From contig NZ_MHXN01000016.1 of NCBI RefSeq assembly GCF_001824475.1, forward strand, positions 1-64,000: a DNA stretch of 64,000 nucleotides, written 5' to 3'. Positions 41,494 to 48,881 of the stretch are shown here, one piece after another. Each line of letters starts with the position of its first letter. Positions within the stretch are counted from its first letter, which is position 1. The notes beneath the pieces are model-generated. The model was not told the DNA's origin and did not search any database. It saw only the letters and a program-made list of their open reading frames with translations. The translations under genes and the position numbers were made by a program. Origin of the DNA: Phenylobacterium sp. RIFCSPHIGHO2_01_FULL_69_31 (GTDB taxonomy: Bacteria; Pseudomonadota; Alphaproteobacteria; Caulobacterales; Caulobacteraceae).

Positions 41494-42492
41494 TCAGAGG
41501 CGCAGTTCCACCTTGCGGCTCTCGGCCACCTTGCCGCCTCGCCAGACCTTGCATTCGGCCACATAGACGCCGCGCACCCAGCCGCCGGGCGGACGGCGCT
41601 TGCCGACGTAGGTCATGTCCTGGGCGCGCCAGCGTTGCATGGGTTGTCCGCGGGTGCGGGCGAGGCTGACCCCGTCCGGCCCCGTCAGGTCGACCTCCAC
41701 GGCGTCGCCCGGCAACAGCGAGATTGCACGGAAGTAGGCGACCATCAGCGGAGCGTCGGCGGTCACCGGGCTCAGCCCCCCCGCCTCCAGCTGCTCCATG
41801 GTGATCGCCGCGTTGGTGAAGCCGCCATTGAGCACCAGGCCAGGCCGGTAGCTCATCTTGGCGCGCGCGGCCGCGCTCCAGAGGCCGGCCTGGGCGCCGC
41901 AGGCCTGGGGCCGCGTCATGTCGGGCGCGAACGGGTCCACGATCTGGCCGGCGTGGCGCACCGTGAGGTGCAGGTGCGGGAACTCGGTGTTTCCCGAAAG
42001 GCCGACGCGCCCGAGCGGTGTGCCGGCCACAACCGTATCGCCTTGCTTCACCACGATACTGCCCTTCGCCATATGACAGTACTGGGTCTCCCACCCATTC
42101 CCATGATCCACCACGACGCCATTGCCGCATTCCTGGTTGGCGACGGAAGGCGCCCCGGGGGCCCGCACGGAAATGTCCGCCACGCCGTCCCGGAGCCGGG
42201 TCACGCGTCCCGGGGCAGCCGCCAGGACGGCGACGCCGCGGCGCTGGGCGGCCATGTCGGGCAGGCGGATGTCGACGCCCGTGTGCTTGTCGTACGTCTG
42301 CAGGCCGCACCGGTAGTCGCGCGTCCCCGGTCCGGGATCGCGGTCCACATAGTGCTGGATTTCGCAGGTGCGACCCAGCTCGCACGTGAGGGGAAACGAG
42401 AGCGAGGGCTGGCCTTGGGCCCCGGTCGCCGCGGGGACCAGGATCGCGGACGCGCCGAGGGCGGCGAGTGAGGCGAGGACGATGCGCTTCAT
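41494..42492 (-). CDS. Exported M23 (LytM-domain) peptidase
   Basis: 332 residues from ATG 42492. Signal peptide MKRIVLASLAALGASAILVPAATGA; LytM zinc site residues His69 and Asp73 (DKHTGVDIRL) and HLH at 172-174 (TEFPHLHLTV), with QYCHM (His139) completing the active-site set. Expected to cut peptidoglycan cross-bridges or activate an amidase in the periplasm. A C-terminal domain of about 140 residues looks beta-rich. Within the surface-glycan island, between a TPR transferase and a sulfotransferase; it ends 40 bases before the TPR gene begins. Confidence 0.9.
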   Translation of the reverse strand: MKRIVLASLAALGASAILVPAATGAQGQPSLSFPLTCELGRTCEIQHYVDRDPGPGTRDYRCGLQTYDKHTGVDIRLPDMAAQRRGVAVLAAAPGRVTRLRDGVADISVRAPGAPSVANQECGNGVVVDHGNGWETQYCHMAKGSIVVKQGDTVVAGTPLGRVGLSGNTEFPHLHLTVRHAGQIVDPFAPDMTRPQACGAQAGLWSAAARAKMSYRPGLVLNGGFTNAAITMEQLEAGGLSPVTADAPLMVAYFRAISLLPGDAVEVDLTGPDGVSLARTRGQPMQRWRAQDMTYVGKRRPPGGWVRGVYVAECKVWRGGKVAESRKVELRL

Positions 42493-42497
42493 GCCCC

Positions 42498-43277
42498 TCA
42501 GCCTGGCGGCCCCTGGCGGCGAAACCATGGCTCTAGCTGAAAACGCAGGCCGGTGAGGGCGGCCAGCCGGTCCGCGTCCGCGGCATAAACCTGGCGCAGG
42601 TGGTCGATGTCGTCGGCGGTGAGCTCCGATGGATAGTCCATCTCGCGGCCTACATGCACCTCGCGCGGTGCGGGCGAGCGGCCCGGCGAAAGGCCCAGGA
42701 ACCCCCGTACCTTCGCCAGCGCCACGGCAGGATCGGCGCGCAGGTGGTCCGATGTCAGCACCAGCACCTGCGGCCGCGGAAACAGAGCGTACAGCCGCTC
42801 CAGCTGCTCGCCGTAGAAGCCGCGCTCCACATAGGAGTACTCGCGGTGATGCCCCCATGGTTCAGAATCGAACAGCCGCTGGCGACCTTCGCGGATGCAC
42901 CGGGCGAAGGGGTGGGTCTCCACGCCCCGGGCATATTCCATCCTCCAGTGCGACCACGCCCGCTGGATGGGGTCGCGCAGGACGACGATCAGCTTCATGG
43001 CGGGGTTGTAGGCGGCGATCCGCTCCAGGCAGTTCGGCCAGTAGACATAGATCGGCGTCGCCTCGCCGCACGGCCGGCCGGCCGGCTCCGGAAAACGGGC
43101 GTGGTAGTCGGCATAGTCCGGCCGGCCCCAGTCGCGCCGGTCGTCGTCGAAGAAGTGCAGTTCCTTGAACTGGGCCAGGGCGATGTCGGGATAGTCCCCA
43201 AGGTAGTCGAACAGCGCCGTCGTTCCGCCCTTCTGGACGCCGGCGATCACGAAGTTGACGAGGGGCGCGTGGGCCAT
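42498..43277 (-). CDS. Sulfotransferase, heparan-sulfate type
   Basis: 259 residues from ATG 43277. PAPS-binding loop FVIAGVQKGGTTALFDYL (residues 10-27) and 3'-phosphate motif VVLRDPIQRAWSHWRMEYA, which are the classical N-sulfotransferase/Stf0-like markers; the downstream SYVERGFYGEQLERLYALFP block is also typical. Cytoplasmic sulfation of a surface glycan using PAPS. A second, differently built sulfotransferase lies at 25411-26466. The M23 gene begins 5 bases after its stop, so the two may be co-transcribed. Divergent from rfbF. Confidence 0.88.
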   Translation of the reverse strand: MAHAPLVNFVIAGVQKGGTTALFDYLGDYPDIALAQFKELHFFDDDRRDWGRPDYADYHARFPEPAGRPCGEATPIYVYWPNCLERIAAYNPAMKLIVVLRDPIQRAWSHWRMEYARGVETHPFARCIREGRQRLFDSEPWGHHREYSYVERGFYGEQLERLYALFPRPQVLVLTSDHLRADPAVALAKVRGFLGLSPGRSPAPREVHVGREMDYPSELTADDIDHLRQVYAADADRLAALTGLRFQLEPWFRRQGPPG

Positions 43278-43383
43278 GGCCTCCCATCTCCCGCCGCGGC
43301 GTTCCACGCAAGCGGCTTCGAAATCGTCGACTTACCCGTTAAGACGACCTTCGAGGCGCGGGCGCCGCGCGAAAAGGCAGGGC

Positions 43384-44151
43384 ATGAAGACGGTAATCCT
43401 GGCGGGTGGGCTCGGCACGCGCATCTCGGAAGAGAGTCACCTGAAGCCCAAGCCGATGATCGAGATCGGCGGCCGCCCGATCCTCTGGCACATCATGAAG
43501 CTCTACTCGCACTATGGCTTCAACGAGTTCGTCGTGTGCCTGGGCTACAAGGGCTATGTGGTGAAGGAGTACTTCGCCAACTACGTGCTTCACAACGCCG
43601 ACCTGACCGTGGACCTGGCCAAGGGCGCGATCGAGTACCACGCGACGAATCACGAACCGTGGCGCGTGACGCTGGTGGAGACCGGCGAGGCGACCATGAC
43701 CGGCGGCCGGCTGAAGCGGGTGGCGCCGTACCTCACGCCGGGCGAGCCCTTCTTCCTCACCTATGGCGATGGCGTGTCGGACGTGGATCTGCGCGCGCTC
43801 GCCGATTTCCACCGCCAGCATGGCAAGGACGCGACGATCACCGCCGTGGCGCCACCGGGACGCTACGGGGCGCTGGAGATCGAGGCGGGGCAGGTTCAGC
43901 GTTTCGTGGAGAAACCGCCCGGTGACAACGGCCTGATCAACGGCGGCTTCTTCGTGCTGGATCCCAAGGTGGTCGACCGCATCGATGGCGACGCGACGGT
44001 CTGGGAACAGCAGCCCCTGGAAGGCCTGGCGGCGGACGGCCAGCTGATGGCCTACCGGCATGACGGCTTCTGGGCGGCCATGGACACCCTCCGCGACAAG
44101 AACCACCTCGAGGCGCTGTGGGCGTCCGGCGAGGCGCCGTGGCGGCGGTGA
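43384..44151 (+). CDS. rfbF: Glucose-1-phosphate cytidylyltransferase
   Basis: 255 residues. Makes CDP-glucose from CTP and glucose-1-phosphate, the first step of CDP-deoxysugar synthesis. Nucleotide-binding start MKTVILAGGLGTRISEES, then KPKPMIEIGGRPILWHIM, and the acidic metal block FFLTYGDGVSDVD, all as in RfbF. ATG 43384 follows GGCAGGG. It leads a seven-gene set; the next gene overlaps by GTGA. A divergent sulfotransferase gene is 106 bases upstream, so promoter signals for both are in that gap. Confidence 0.95.
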   Translation: MKTVILAGGLGTRISEESHLKPKPMIEIGGRPILWHIMKLYSHYGFNEFVVCLGYKGYVVKEYFANYVLHNADLTVDLAKGAIEYHATNHEPWRVTLVETGEATMTGGRLKRVAPYLTPGEPFFLTYGDGVSDVDLRALADFHRQHGKDATITAVAPPGRYGALEIEAGQVQRFVEKPPGDNGLINGGFFVLDPKVVDRIDGDATVWEQQPLEGLAADGQLMAYRHDGFWAAMDTLRDKNHLEALWASGEAPWRR

Positions 44152-45194
44152 CCCCATCGTTCTGGTCCGGCAAGCGCGTTCTGCTGACCGGCCATACTGG
44201 CTTCAAGGGCTCCTGGGCGGCGATCTGGCTCAGCCGGTTGGGCGCGGAGGTGACGGGCCTCGCCCTGCCGCCGGATCAGACTCCCGCCCTGTTCGCCCTG
44301 GCCGGTGTAGAGCGGCGTATCACCTCGCGGTTCGTCGACCTGCGCAACCCGGGGGCGGTGTCCGCCGCCCTCGGCGGTCACCCGTTCGACATCGTGCTGC
44401 ACATGGCAGCCCAGCCTATCGTGCGGGCTTCGGTCGAGGACCCTATCGGGACGTTCCAGACCAACGTCATGGGCACGGCCCACCTGCTGCAGGCGCTGCG
44501 TCGGCAGGAAACGTTGCAGGCCGTCCTGGCGATTACCTCGGACAAGGTCTACGCCAACAACGACGCGGGCCGCGCCTTTGTCGAGAGCGACAACCTGGGC
44601 GGCAAGGATCCCTATTCCGCGTCCAAGGCCGCCACCGAGATCGTCGTCCAGAGCTTCGCCAAGAGCTATTTCCAGTCCGTCCCGGTGGGCACGGCGCGGG
44701 GCGGCAATGTGATCGGCGGCGGTGACTTCTCCCGCGATCGGCTGGTGGCCGACATCGTCCGCGCGGCGCGCGGCGGTGAGCCCGTCATCCTGCGCCACCC
44801 CGAGGCCACGCGGCCTTGGCAGCACGTGCTGGACTGCCTGGCCGGCTATTTCCGCCTGGCCGAGGCGCTGGCCACCGATCCCGATACGCCCCGCGCGGTG
44901 AACTTCGGTCCCCGCCCCGGCGGCCCGGAGGTCAGCGTGGGCGAACTCGCCACCCTGGGGGTGCAGGCGCTGGGCGGCCAGCCGTGGCGCCACGAGCCGG
45001 ATCCGGGGTCGCTCGAGGCCAAGACGCTCGCCATCGATGCGACGCTGGCGCGGACGGCCCTGGGCTTCGAAAGCCGGATCGATGCGCCCGAGGCGGTCGC
45101 CCTGACCATGGACTGGTATCGCCGCCAGGCCGGGGGCGAAGATGCGCTCGCCTTGTGCCTGGAGCAGATCGAGGGCTACGAAGGCCGGCCATGA
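44148..45194 (+). CDS. rfbG: CDP-glucose 4,6-dehydratase
   Basis: 348 residues from GTG 44148, overlapping the rfbF stop as GTGA (in-frame upstream starts at 44139 or 44118 are less likely). Signature VLLTGHTGFKGSW at the NAD-binding start, HMAAQPIVRASVEDP, and catalytic Tyr-x3-Lys in DPYSASKAATE. Converts CDP-glucose to CDP-4-keto-6-deoxyglucose. The following gene overlaps by ATGA. Confidence 0.95.
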   Translation: MTPSFWSGKRVLLTGHTGFKGSWAAIWLSRLGAEVTGLALPPDQTPALFALAGVERRITSRFVDLRNPGAVSAALGGHPFDIVLHMAAQPIVRASVEDPIGTFQTNVMGTAHLLQALRRQETLQAVLAITSDKVYANNDAGRAFVESDNLGGKDPYSASKAATEIVVQSFAKSYFQSVPVGTARGGNVIGGGDFSRDRLVADIVRAARGGEPVILRHPEATRPWQHVLDCLAGYFRLAEALATDPDTPRAVNFGPRPGGPEVSVGELATLGVQALGGQPWRHEPDPGSLEAKTLAIDATLARTALGFESRIDAPEAVALTMDWYRRQAGGEDALALCLEQIEGYEGRP

Positions 45195-46423
45195 ATCTCT
45201 GCCGCTTCTGCCGCTCGCCGCTGACCCGCACCTTTCTGGATCTGGGCCACCAACCGCTGGCCAACAGCTACCTGACGGCCGACCAGCTCGCGGCGGGGAA
45301 CGAGCCCGTGTTCCCGCTGAACACCATGGTCTGCGACGCCTGCTTCCTGGTGCAGGCCGACCACGAGGTGCCCGCCGAAGCGATCTTCGACGAGGGGTAC
45401 GCCTATTTCTCGTCATTCTCCCCCGGCTGGGTGGAGCATGCCCGTCGCTACGCCGAGGCGATGGTCGAGCGCTTCGGCCTGGGGCCGGAGTCGCTGGTGA
45501 TCGAGGTGGCCAGCAACGACGGCTATCTGCTGAAGCACTTCCTGGCCAAGGACGTCCCGGTCCTCGGGATCGAGCCGACCGCCAACACCGCCGAGGCCGC
45601 CCGCGCCATCGGCGTGCGCACGGACGTGGTGTTCTTCAACGCCGAGACCGGCCGCAACCTGGCCGCCCGCGGCGACCGCGCCGACCTGATGGCCGCCAAC
45701 AACGTCCTGGCCCACGTGCCCGACCTGAACGCCTTCGTGGCGGGCTTCCCGGAGGTGCTGAAGCCGACGGGCGTGCTGACGTTCGAGTTTCCGCACCTCC
45801 TGAACCTGATCGAGCTGGTGCAGTTCGATACGATCTACCACGAGCACTATTCGTACCTGTCGCTGCTGGCGGTGGAGCAGGTGCTCGCCGCCCACGGCCT
45901 GCGAGTGTTCGACGTCGAGCAACTGCCAACCCATGGTGGCTCGCTGCGCCTCTTCTGCTGCCACCACGCCGCGGGGTTCGAGGAGACCGACGGCCTGCGC
46001 GCCGTGCGCGCCGCGGAGGCGGCGGCGGGCCTCAACCGCGCCGAGACCTACGATGGGTTCACCGCCCGGGTGGAGGCCGTCCGCGACAGCTTCCTGGCCT
46101 TCCTGGCAACGGCGAAGGACGAGGGCAAGGTGATCGCCGCCTACGGCGCGGCGGCCAAGGGCAACACCTTCCTGAACTACTGCGGCGTGACATCGGACCA
46201 GATTCTGGAGGCCTACGACGCCAATCCGGCCAAGCAGGGCCGCTACCTTCCCGGCAGCCACGTGCCGATCCGTGCGCCGGACGCGGTGAAGGCCTCGCGG
46301 CCCGACTATGTGCTGATCCTGCCCTGGAACCTGAAGGACGAGATCGTGCGCCAGCTCGCCTTCATCGCCGACTGGGGCGGTCGCTTCGTGGTGGCCTCAC
46401 CGGTCACGCGGATCCTCGACTGA
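45191..46423 (+). CDS. NDP-sugar C-methyltransferase
   Basis: 410 residues. An N-terminal zinc site (MNLCRFCRSPL ... MVCDACFLVQ), a class I SAM fold with VIEVASNDGYLLKHF as motif I, and a C-terminal domain with AAYGAAAKGNTFLNYCG: the three-part layout of TylC3/TcaB9-like enzymes that methylate C3 of NDP-4-keto-6-deoxysugars. This makes it the branch-forming step on CDP-4-keto-6-deoxyglucose. It overlaps rfbG by ATGA, and the next gene begins on its last base (TGATG). Confidence 0.9.
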   Translation: MNLCRFCRSPLTRTFLDLGHQPLANSYLTADQLAAGNEPVFPLNTMVCDACFLVQADHEVPAEAIFDEGYAYFSSFSPGWVEHARRYAEAMVERFGLGPESLVIEVASNDGYLLKHFLAKDVPVLGIEPTANTAEAARAIGVRTDVVFFNAETGRNLAARGDRADLMAANNVLAHVPDLNAFVAGFPEVLKPTGVLTFEFPHLLNLIELVQFDTIYHEHYSYLSLLAVEQVLAAHGLRVFDVEQLPTHGGSLRLFCCHHAAGFEETDGLRAVRAAEAAAGLNRAETYDGFTARVEAVRDSFLAFLATAKDEGKVIAAYGAAAKGNTFLNYCGVTSDQILEAYDANPAKQGRYLPGSHVPIRAPDAVKASRPDYVLILPWNLKDEIVRQLAFIADWGGRFVVASPVTRILD

Positions 46424-46953
46424 TGCGTTTTACGCCCACGGAGATCGCGGGCGTCGTCCGCGTCGAGGCCCAGCCGCATAGCGACGAGCGCGGCCTCTTC
46501 GCGCGCACGCACTGTCCGGAGGCGTTCGCCGCCGCCGGTATTCCGTTCGAGCCGGTCCAGACCAGCCTCTCGCGCAATCCGCACATCCACACGCTGCGCG
46601 GGATGCACTACCAGCCGGCGCCCTATGGCGAGACCAAGCTGGTGCGGGTGACCCGCGGCCGGGCGTTCGACGTCGCGGTCGACCTGCGGCCCGCCAGCCC
46701 GACCTACCGCCGCTGGACCGCCGCGGAGCTGTCCGCCGAGAACCTCGTGGCGCTGTTCATCCCGGAGGGCGTCGCCCACGGCTTCCTGACGCTGGAGCCG
46801 GACACCGACGTGCTCTACCAGATCGCGCCAGCATACCGGCCGGGGCACGCGGCGGGCGTACGCTGGGACGATCCGGCGTTCGGAATCGCTTGGCCGGCCG
46901 CGCCCGCGTTGATGTCGCCCGCCGACGCCGCCTATCCTGACCAAGATGCTTAG
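46423..46953 (+). CDS. dTDP-4-dehydrorhamnose 3,5-epimerase-like (RmlC family)
   Basis: 176 residues. Cupin of the RmlC family: HSDERGLFARTH near the N terminus, catalytic His62 in TLRGMHYQ and Tyr132 in DVLYQIAPAYRPG both present, with FIPEGVAHGFLTLEPDTD. Expected to epimerise C3 and/or C5 of the 4-keto sugar. Its ATG shares the A of the preceding stop (TGATG). The nucleotide is probably CDP here rather than dTDP, judged from rfbF/rfbG. Confidence 0.9.
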   Translation: MRFTPTEIAGVVRVEAQPHSDERGLFARTHCPEAFAAAGIPFEPVQTSLSRNPHIHTLRGMHYQPAPYGETKLVRVTRGRAFDVAVDLRPASPTYRRWTAAELSAENLVALFIPEGVAHGFLTLEPDTDVLYQIAPAYRPGHAAGVRWDDPAFGIAWPAAPALMSPADAAYPDQDA

Positions 46954-47437
46954 GATCGACCCCACGGCCCGCATTTCGCCGATGGCCGACATCGAGGAGT
47001 CCGTGCGCGGCACGCTCATCGAGATCGGGCCGCGCGTGATGATCGACAGCTTCGTGAAGATCAAGCCGGCCGGTGGCTCGGGCGACGTCGTCATCGGCGC
47101 CGACACCGCGATCAATTCCGGCACGGTCATCTATACCGGCAACGGCGTGAGGATCGGGCAGGGCGTGGCGATCGCCGCCAACTGCACGCTCGCGCCCACC
47201 AACCACGCGATCGCCGACCGCGACCGCATGATCAAGGATCAGGGCTTCCAGCCTTCGAAGGGCGGTATCGTCATCGAGGACGACGTCTGGCTGGGGTCCG
47301 GCGTGGTCCTGCTGGACGGCGTGACCATCCGCAAGGGCGCCGTGATCGCCGCTGGCGCGGTCGTGCGCGGCGAGGTGGAAGCCTACGCCATCTACGGCGG
47401 GGTCCCGGCGCGGCGCATCGGCGAACGCGGGACATGA
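46946..47437 (+). CDS. Left-handed beta-helix acyltransferase
   Basis: 163 residues of hexapeptide-repeat character (IEIGPRVMIDSFVKIKP, NGVRIGQGVAIAANCTLAP, EDDVWLGSGVVLLDGVTI), with NHAIAD containing the catalytic-type His, and a C-terminal VYGG-like end (AIYGGVPARRIGER). Probably O- or N-acetylates the deoxysugar using acetyl-CoA. ATG 46946 overlaps the epimerase stop by 8 bases. Confidence 0.88.
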   Translation: MLRIDPTARISPMADIEESVRGTLIEIGPRVMIDSFVKIKPAGGSGDVVIGADTAINSGTVIYTGNGVRIGQGVAIAANCTLAPTNHAIADRDRMIKDQGFQPSKGGIVIEDDVWLGSGVVLLDGVTIRKGAVIAAGAVVRGEVEAYAIYGGVPARRIGERGT

Positions 47438-48231
47438 CCGTCACGGTCCTGGGCGCCCAGGGCTTCGTGGGCCGCCGGCTGGCCGCGCGCCTGGCCGCCG
47501 CCGGCGAGGCGCCCTGGACCCCGGCGCGGGGCGACCCGACGCTGCTCACCCGCGATCTGGGAACCGTCTACTACTGCGCCGGCCTGACCGCCGACTACGA
47601 CCGCCGACCGTTCGACACGGTCGAAGCCCATGCCAGCCTGCTGAACGAGATCCTGCGCGCCGGCCATTTCGAGCGGATCGTCTACTGCTCGTCCACACGC
47701 CTCTACGACGGCGCGCACCAGCCGGAGGTCGACGAGGCCACGCCGTTAGTGTTCGATCCCGCCGATCCGCGCCGGGTGTATGACCTGTCCAAGGCGCTGG
47801 GCGAGAATCTGACCCTGACGCGGACCGGCGGACGCGGCGTGGTGGCCCGGCTCGCCAACGTCTACGACTGGATGCAGGGCTCGCCCGGCTTCCTGTCCGA
47901 ATGGCTCGCCCAGGCGCCGCAGAGCCGCGACCTGACGCTGGAGTCCAGTCCGCACATCCGCCGCGACTACATCCACCTCGACGATACGGTCGATGCGCTG
48001 GTCGCCATTGCCGATCGGTCCGGCATCTATAACCTGGCCAGCGGCGAGATCGTCTCCAATGCGCAGATCGCCCAGGTCTTCCAAGAGTTGGGCTGGTCGG
48101 TGCGCTTTACCAGCGAGGCTGACCCGCCGCCGCCGCCCAACGCCTCGGCGGCCCGGCTGGCCGAGCTTGGCGTCCGCGCCCGGCCGGTGAAGGATGTGGT
48201 CCGCGCCTACCTCGAAGGACTGAAGGCTTGA
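47434..48231 (+). CDS. NAD(P)-dependent epimerase/reductase
   Basis: 265 residues. Rossmann start MTVTVLGAQGFVGRRLA, Ser-type site YCSSTRLYDG and Tyr-x3-Lys in RVYDLSKALGEN: an extended SDR related to NDP-sugar epimerases/reductases. In this cluster it is the best candidate for the 4-ketoreductase finishing the sugar. ATG 47434 overlaps the acyltransferase stop (ATGA). Confidence 0.85.
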   Translation: MTVTVLGAQGFVGRRLAARLAAAGEAPWTPARGDPTLLTRDLGTVYYCAGLTADYDRRPFDTVEAHASLLNEILRAGHFERIVYCSSTRLYDGAHQPEVDEATPLVFDPADPRRVYDLSKALGENLTLTRTGGRGVVARLANVYDWMQGSPGFLSEWLAQAPQSRDLTLESSPHIRRDYIHLDDTVDALVAIADRSGIYNLASGEIVSNAQIAQVFQELGWSVRFTSEADPPPPPNASAARLAELGVRARPVKDVVRAYLEGLKA

Positions 48232-48881
48232 AGCTCGTCGACCACACTCGTGAGAGCCTGCTCGGCTACCTCACCGCGCAGTGCGCCCACGTCGTGCCGG
48301 ATGGCCGCGAGGCCCAGTTCCGGAAGCTGGCCGACGCCCACCTCGACCAGGCGCTGGAGCGGATGCACGTCTGCATCAACGCCTGCGCGCCCTGGCGGCC
48401 GGACCAGTTCAACGTGCTGCAGTCATCGCAGCACTGCATCTTCCTGTACTTTCTCTCCCACACGATCTGGAAGGAGAGCGGCGACACGGCCGCGCCGACC
48501 CGCCTGTTCCTGATGAACAAGGCCTTCAACGGCATCGACCTGTTCTATGAGATCGCCATGCCGCCGGTGTTCTACATCGGCCACAGCGTCGGCATCGTCC
48601 TGGCCAAGGCGACCTATGGAAACTTCCTGGTGCTCTACCAGAACTCCACCGTCGGCCGGCACAAGGCCGACATTCCGGTCATCGGCGAGGGTGTGGTGAT
48701 CTACCCCAATTCCTGCGTGATCGGCCGATCCGTCGTGGAAGACGGGGCGGTTGTCAGTCAGGGCGCCCGCGTGGTGAACCGCCACGTGCCGAAGGGGCAG
48801 GTCGCCTTCAACGGCGAAGGCGGCCAGCTCACGCTGCGCCCGGGAGCCCCCGATCTGCTCGACGAGTATTTCCGCCGCTAG
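48228..48881 (+). CDS. Hexapeptide acyltransferase (serine acetyltransferase-like)
   Basis: 217 residues from TTG 48228, overlapping the previous stop as TTGA; GAAGGA upstream supports this uncommon start. A helical N-terminal half (HLDQALERMHVCINAC..., WRPDQFNVLQSSQHC) precedes a left-handed beta-helix part (FYIGHSVGIVLAKATYGNF, IPVIGEGVVIYPNSCVIGRSVVEDGAVVSQGARV). Resembles serine acetyltransferase but is likely another sugar or glycan acyltransferase here. Its TAG stop overlaps the convergent glycosyltransferase stop by 4 bases (CTAG). Confidence 0.8.
   Translation: MKLVDHTRESLLGYLTAQCAHVVPDGREAQFRKLADAHLDQALERMHVCINACAPWRPDQFNVLQSSQHCIFLYFLSHTIWKESGDTAAPTRLFLMNKAFNGIDLFYEIAMPPVFYIGHSVGIVLAKATYGNFLVLYQNSTVGRHKADIPVIGEGVVIYPNSCVIGRSVVEDGAVVSQGARVVNRHVPKGQVAFNGEGGQLTLRPGAPDLLDEYFRR

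Noticed and set aside
42493-42858. Upstream extension of the M23 peptidase frame
   Set aside because: It lies over the sulfotransferase gene and lacks a signal; ATG 42492 begins a normal signal peptide.
41494-43277. Phage lysis or defence island reading for the M23 peptidase and sulfotransferase region
   Set aside because: No holin, structural phage or nuclease/toxin partners; neighbours are surface-glycan genes.
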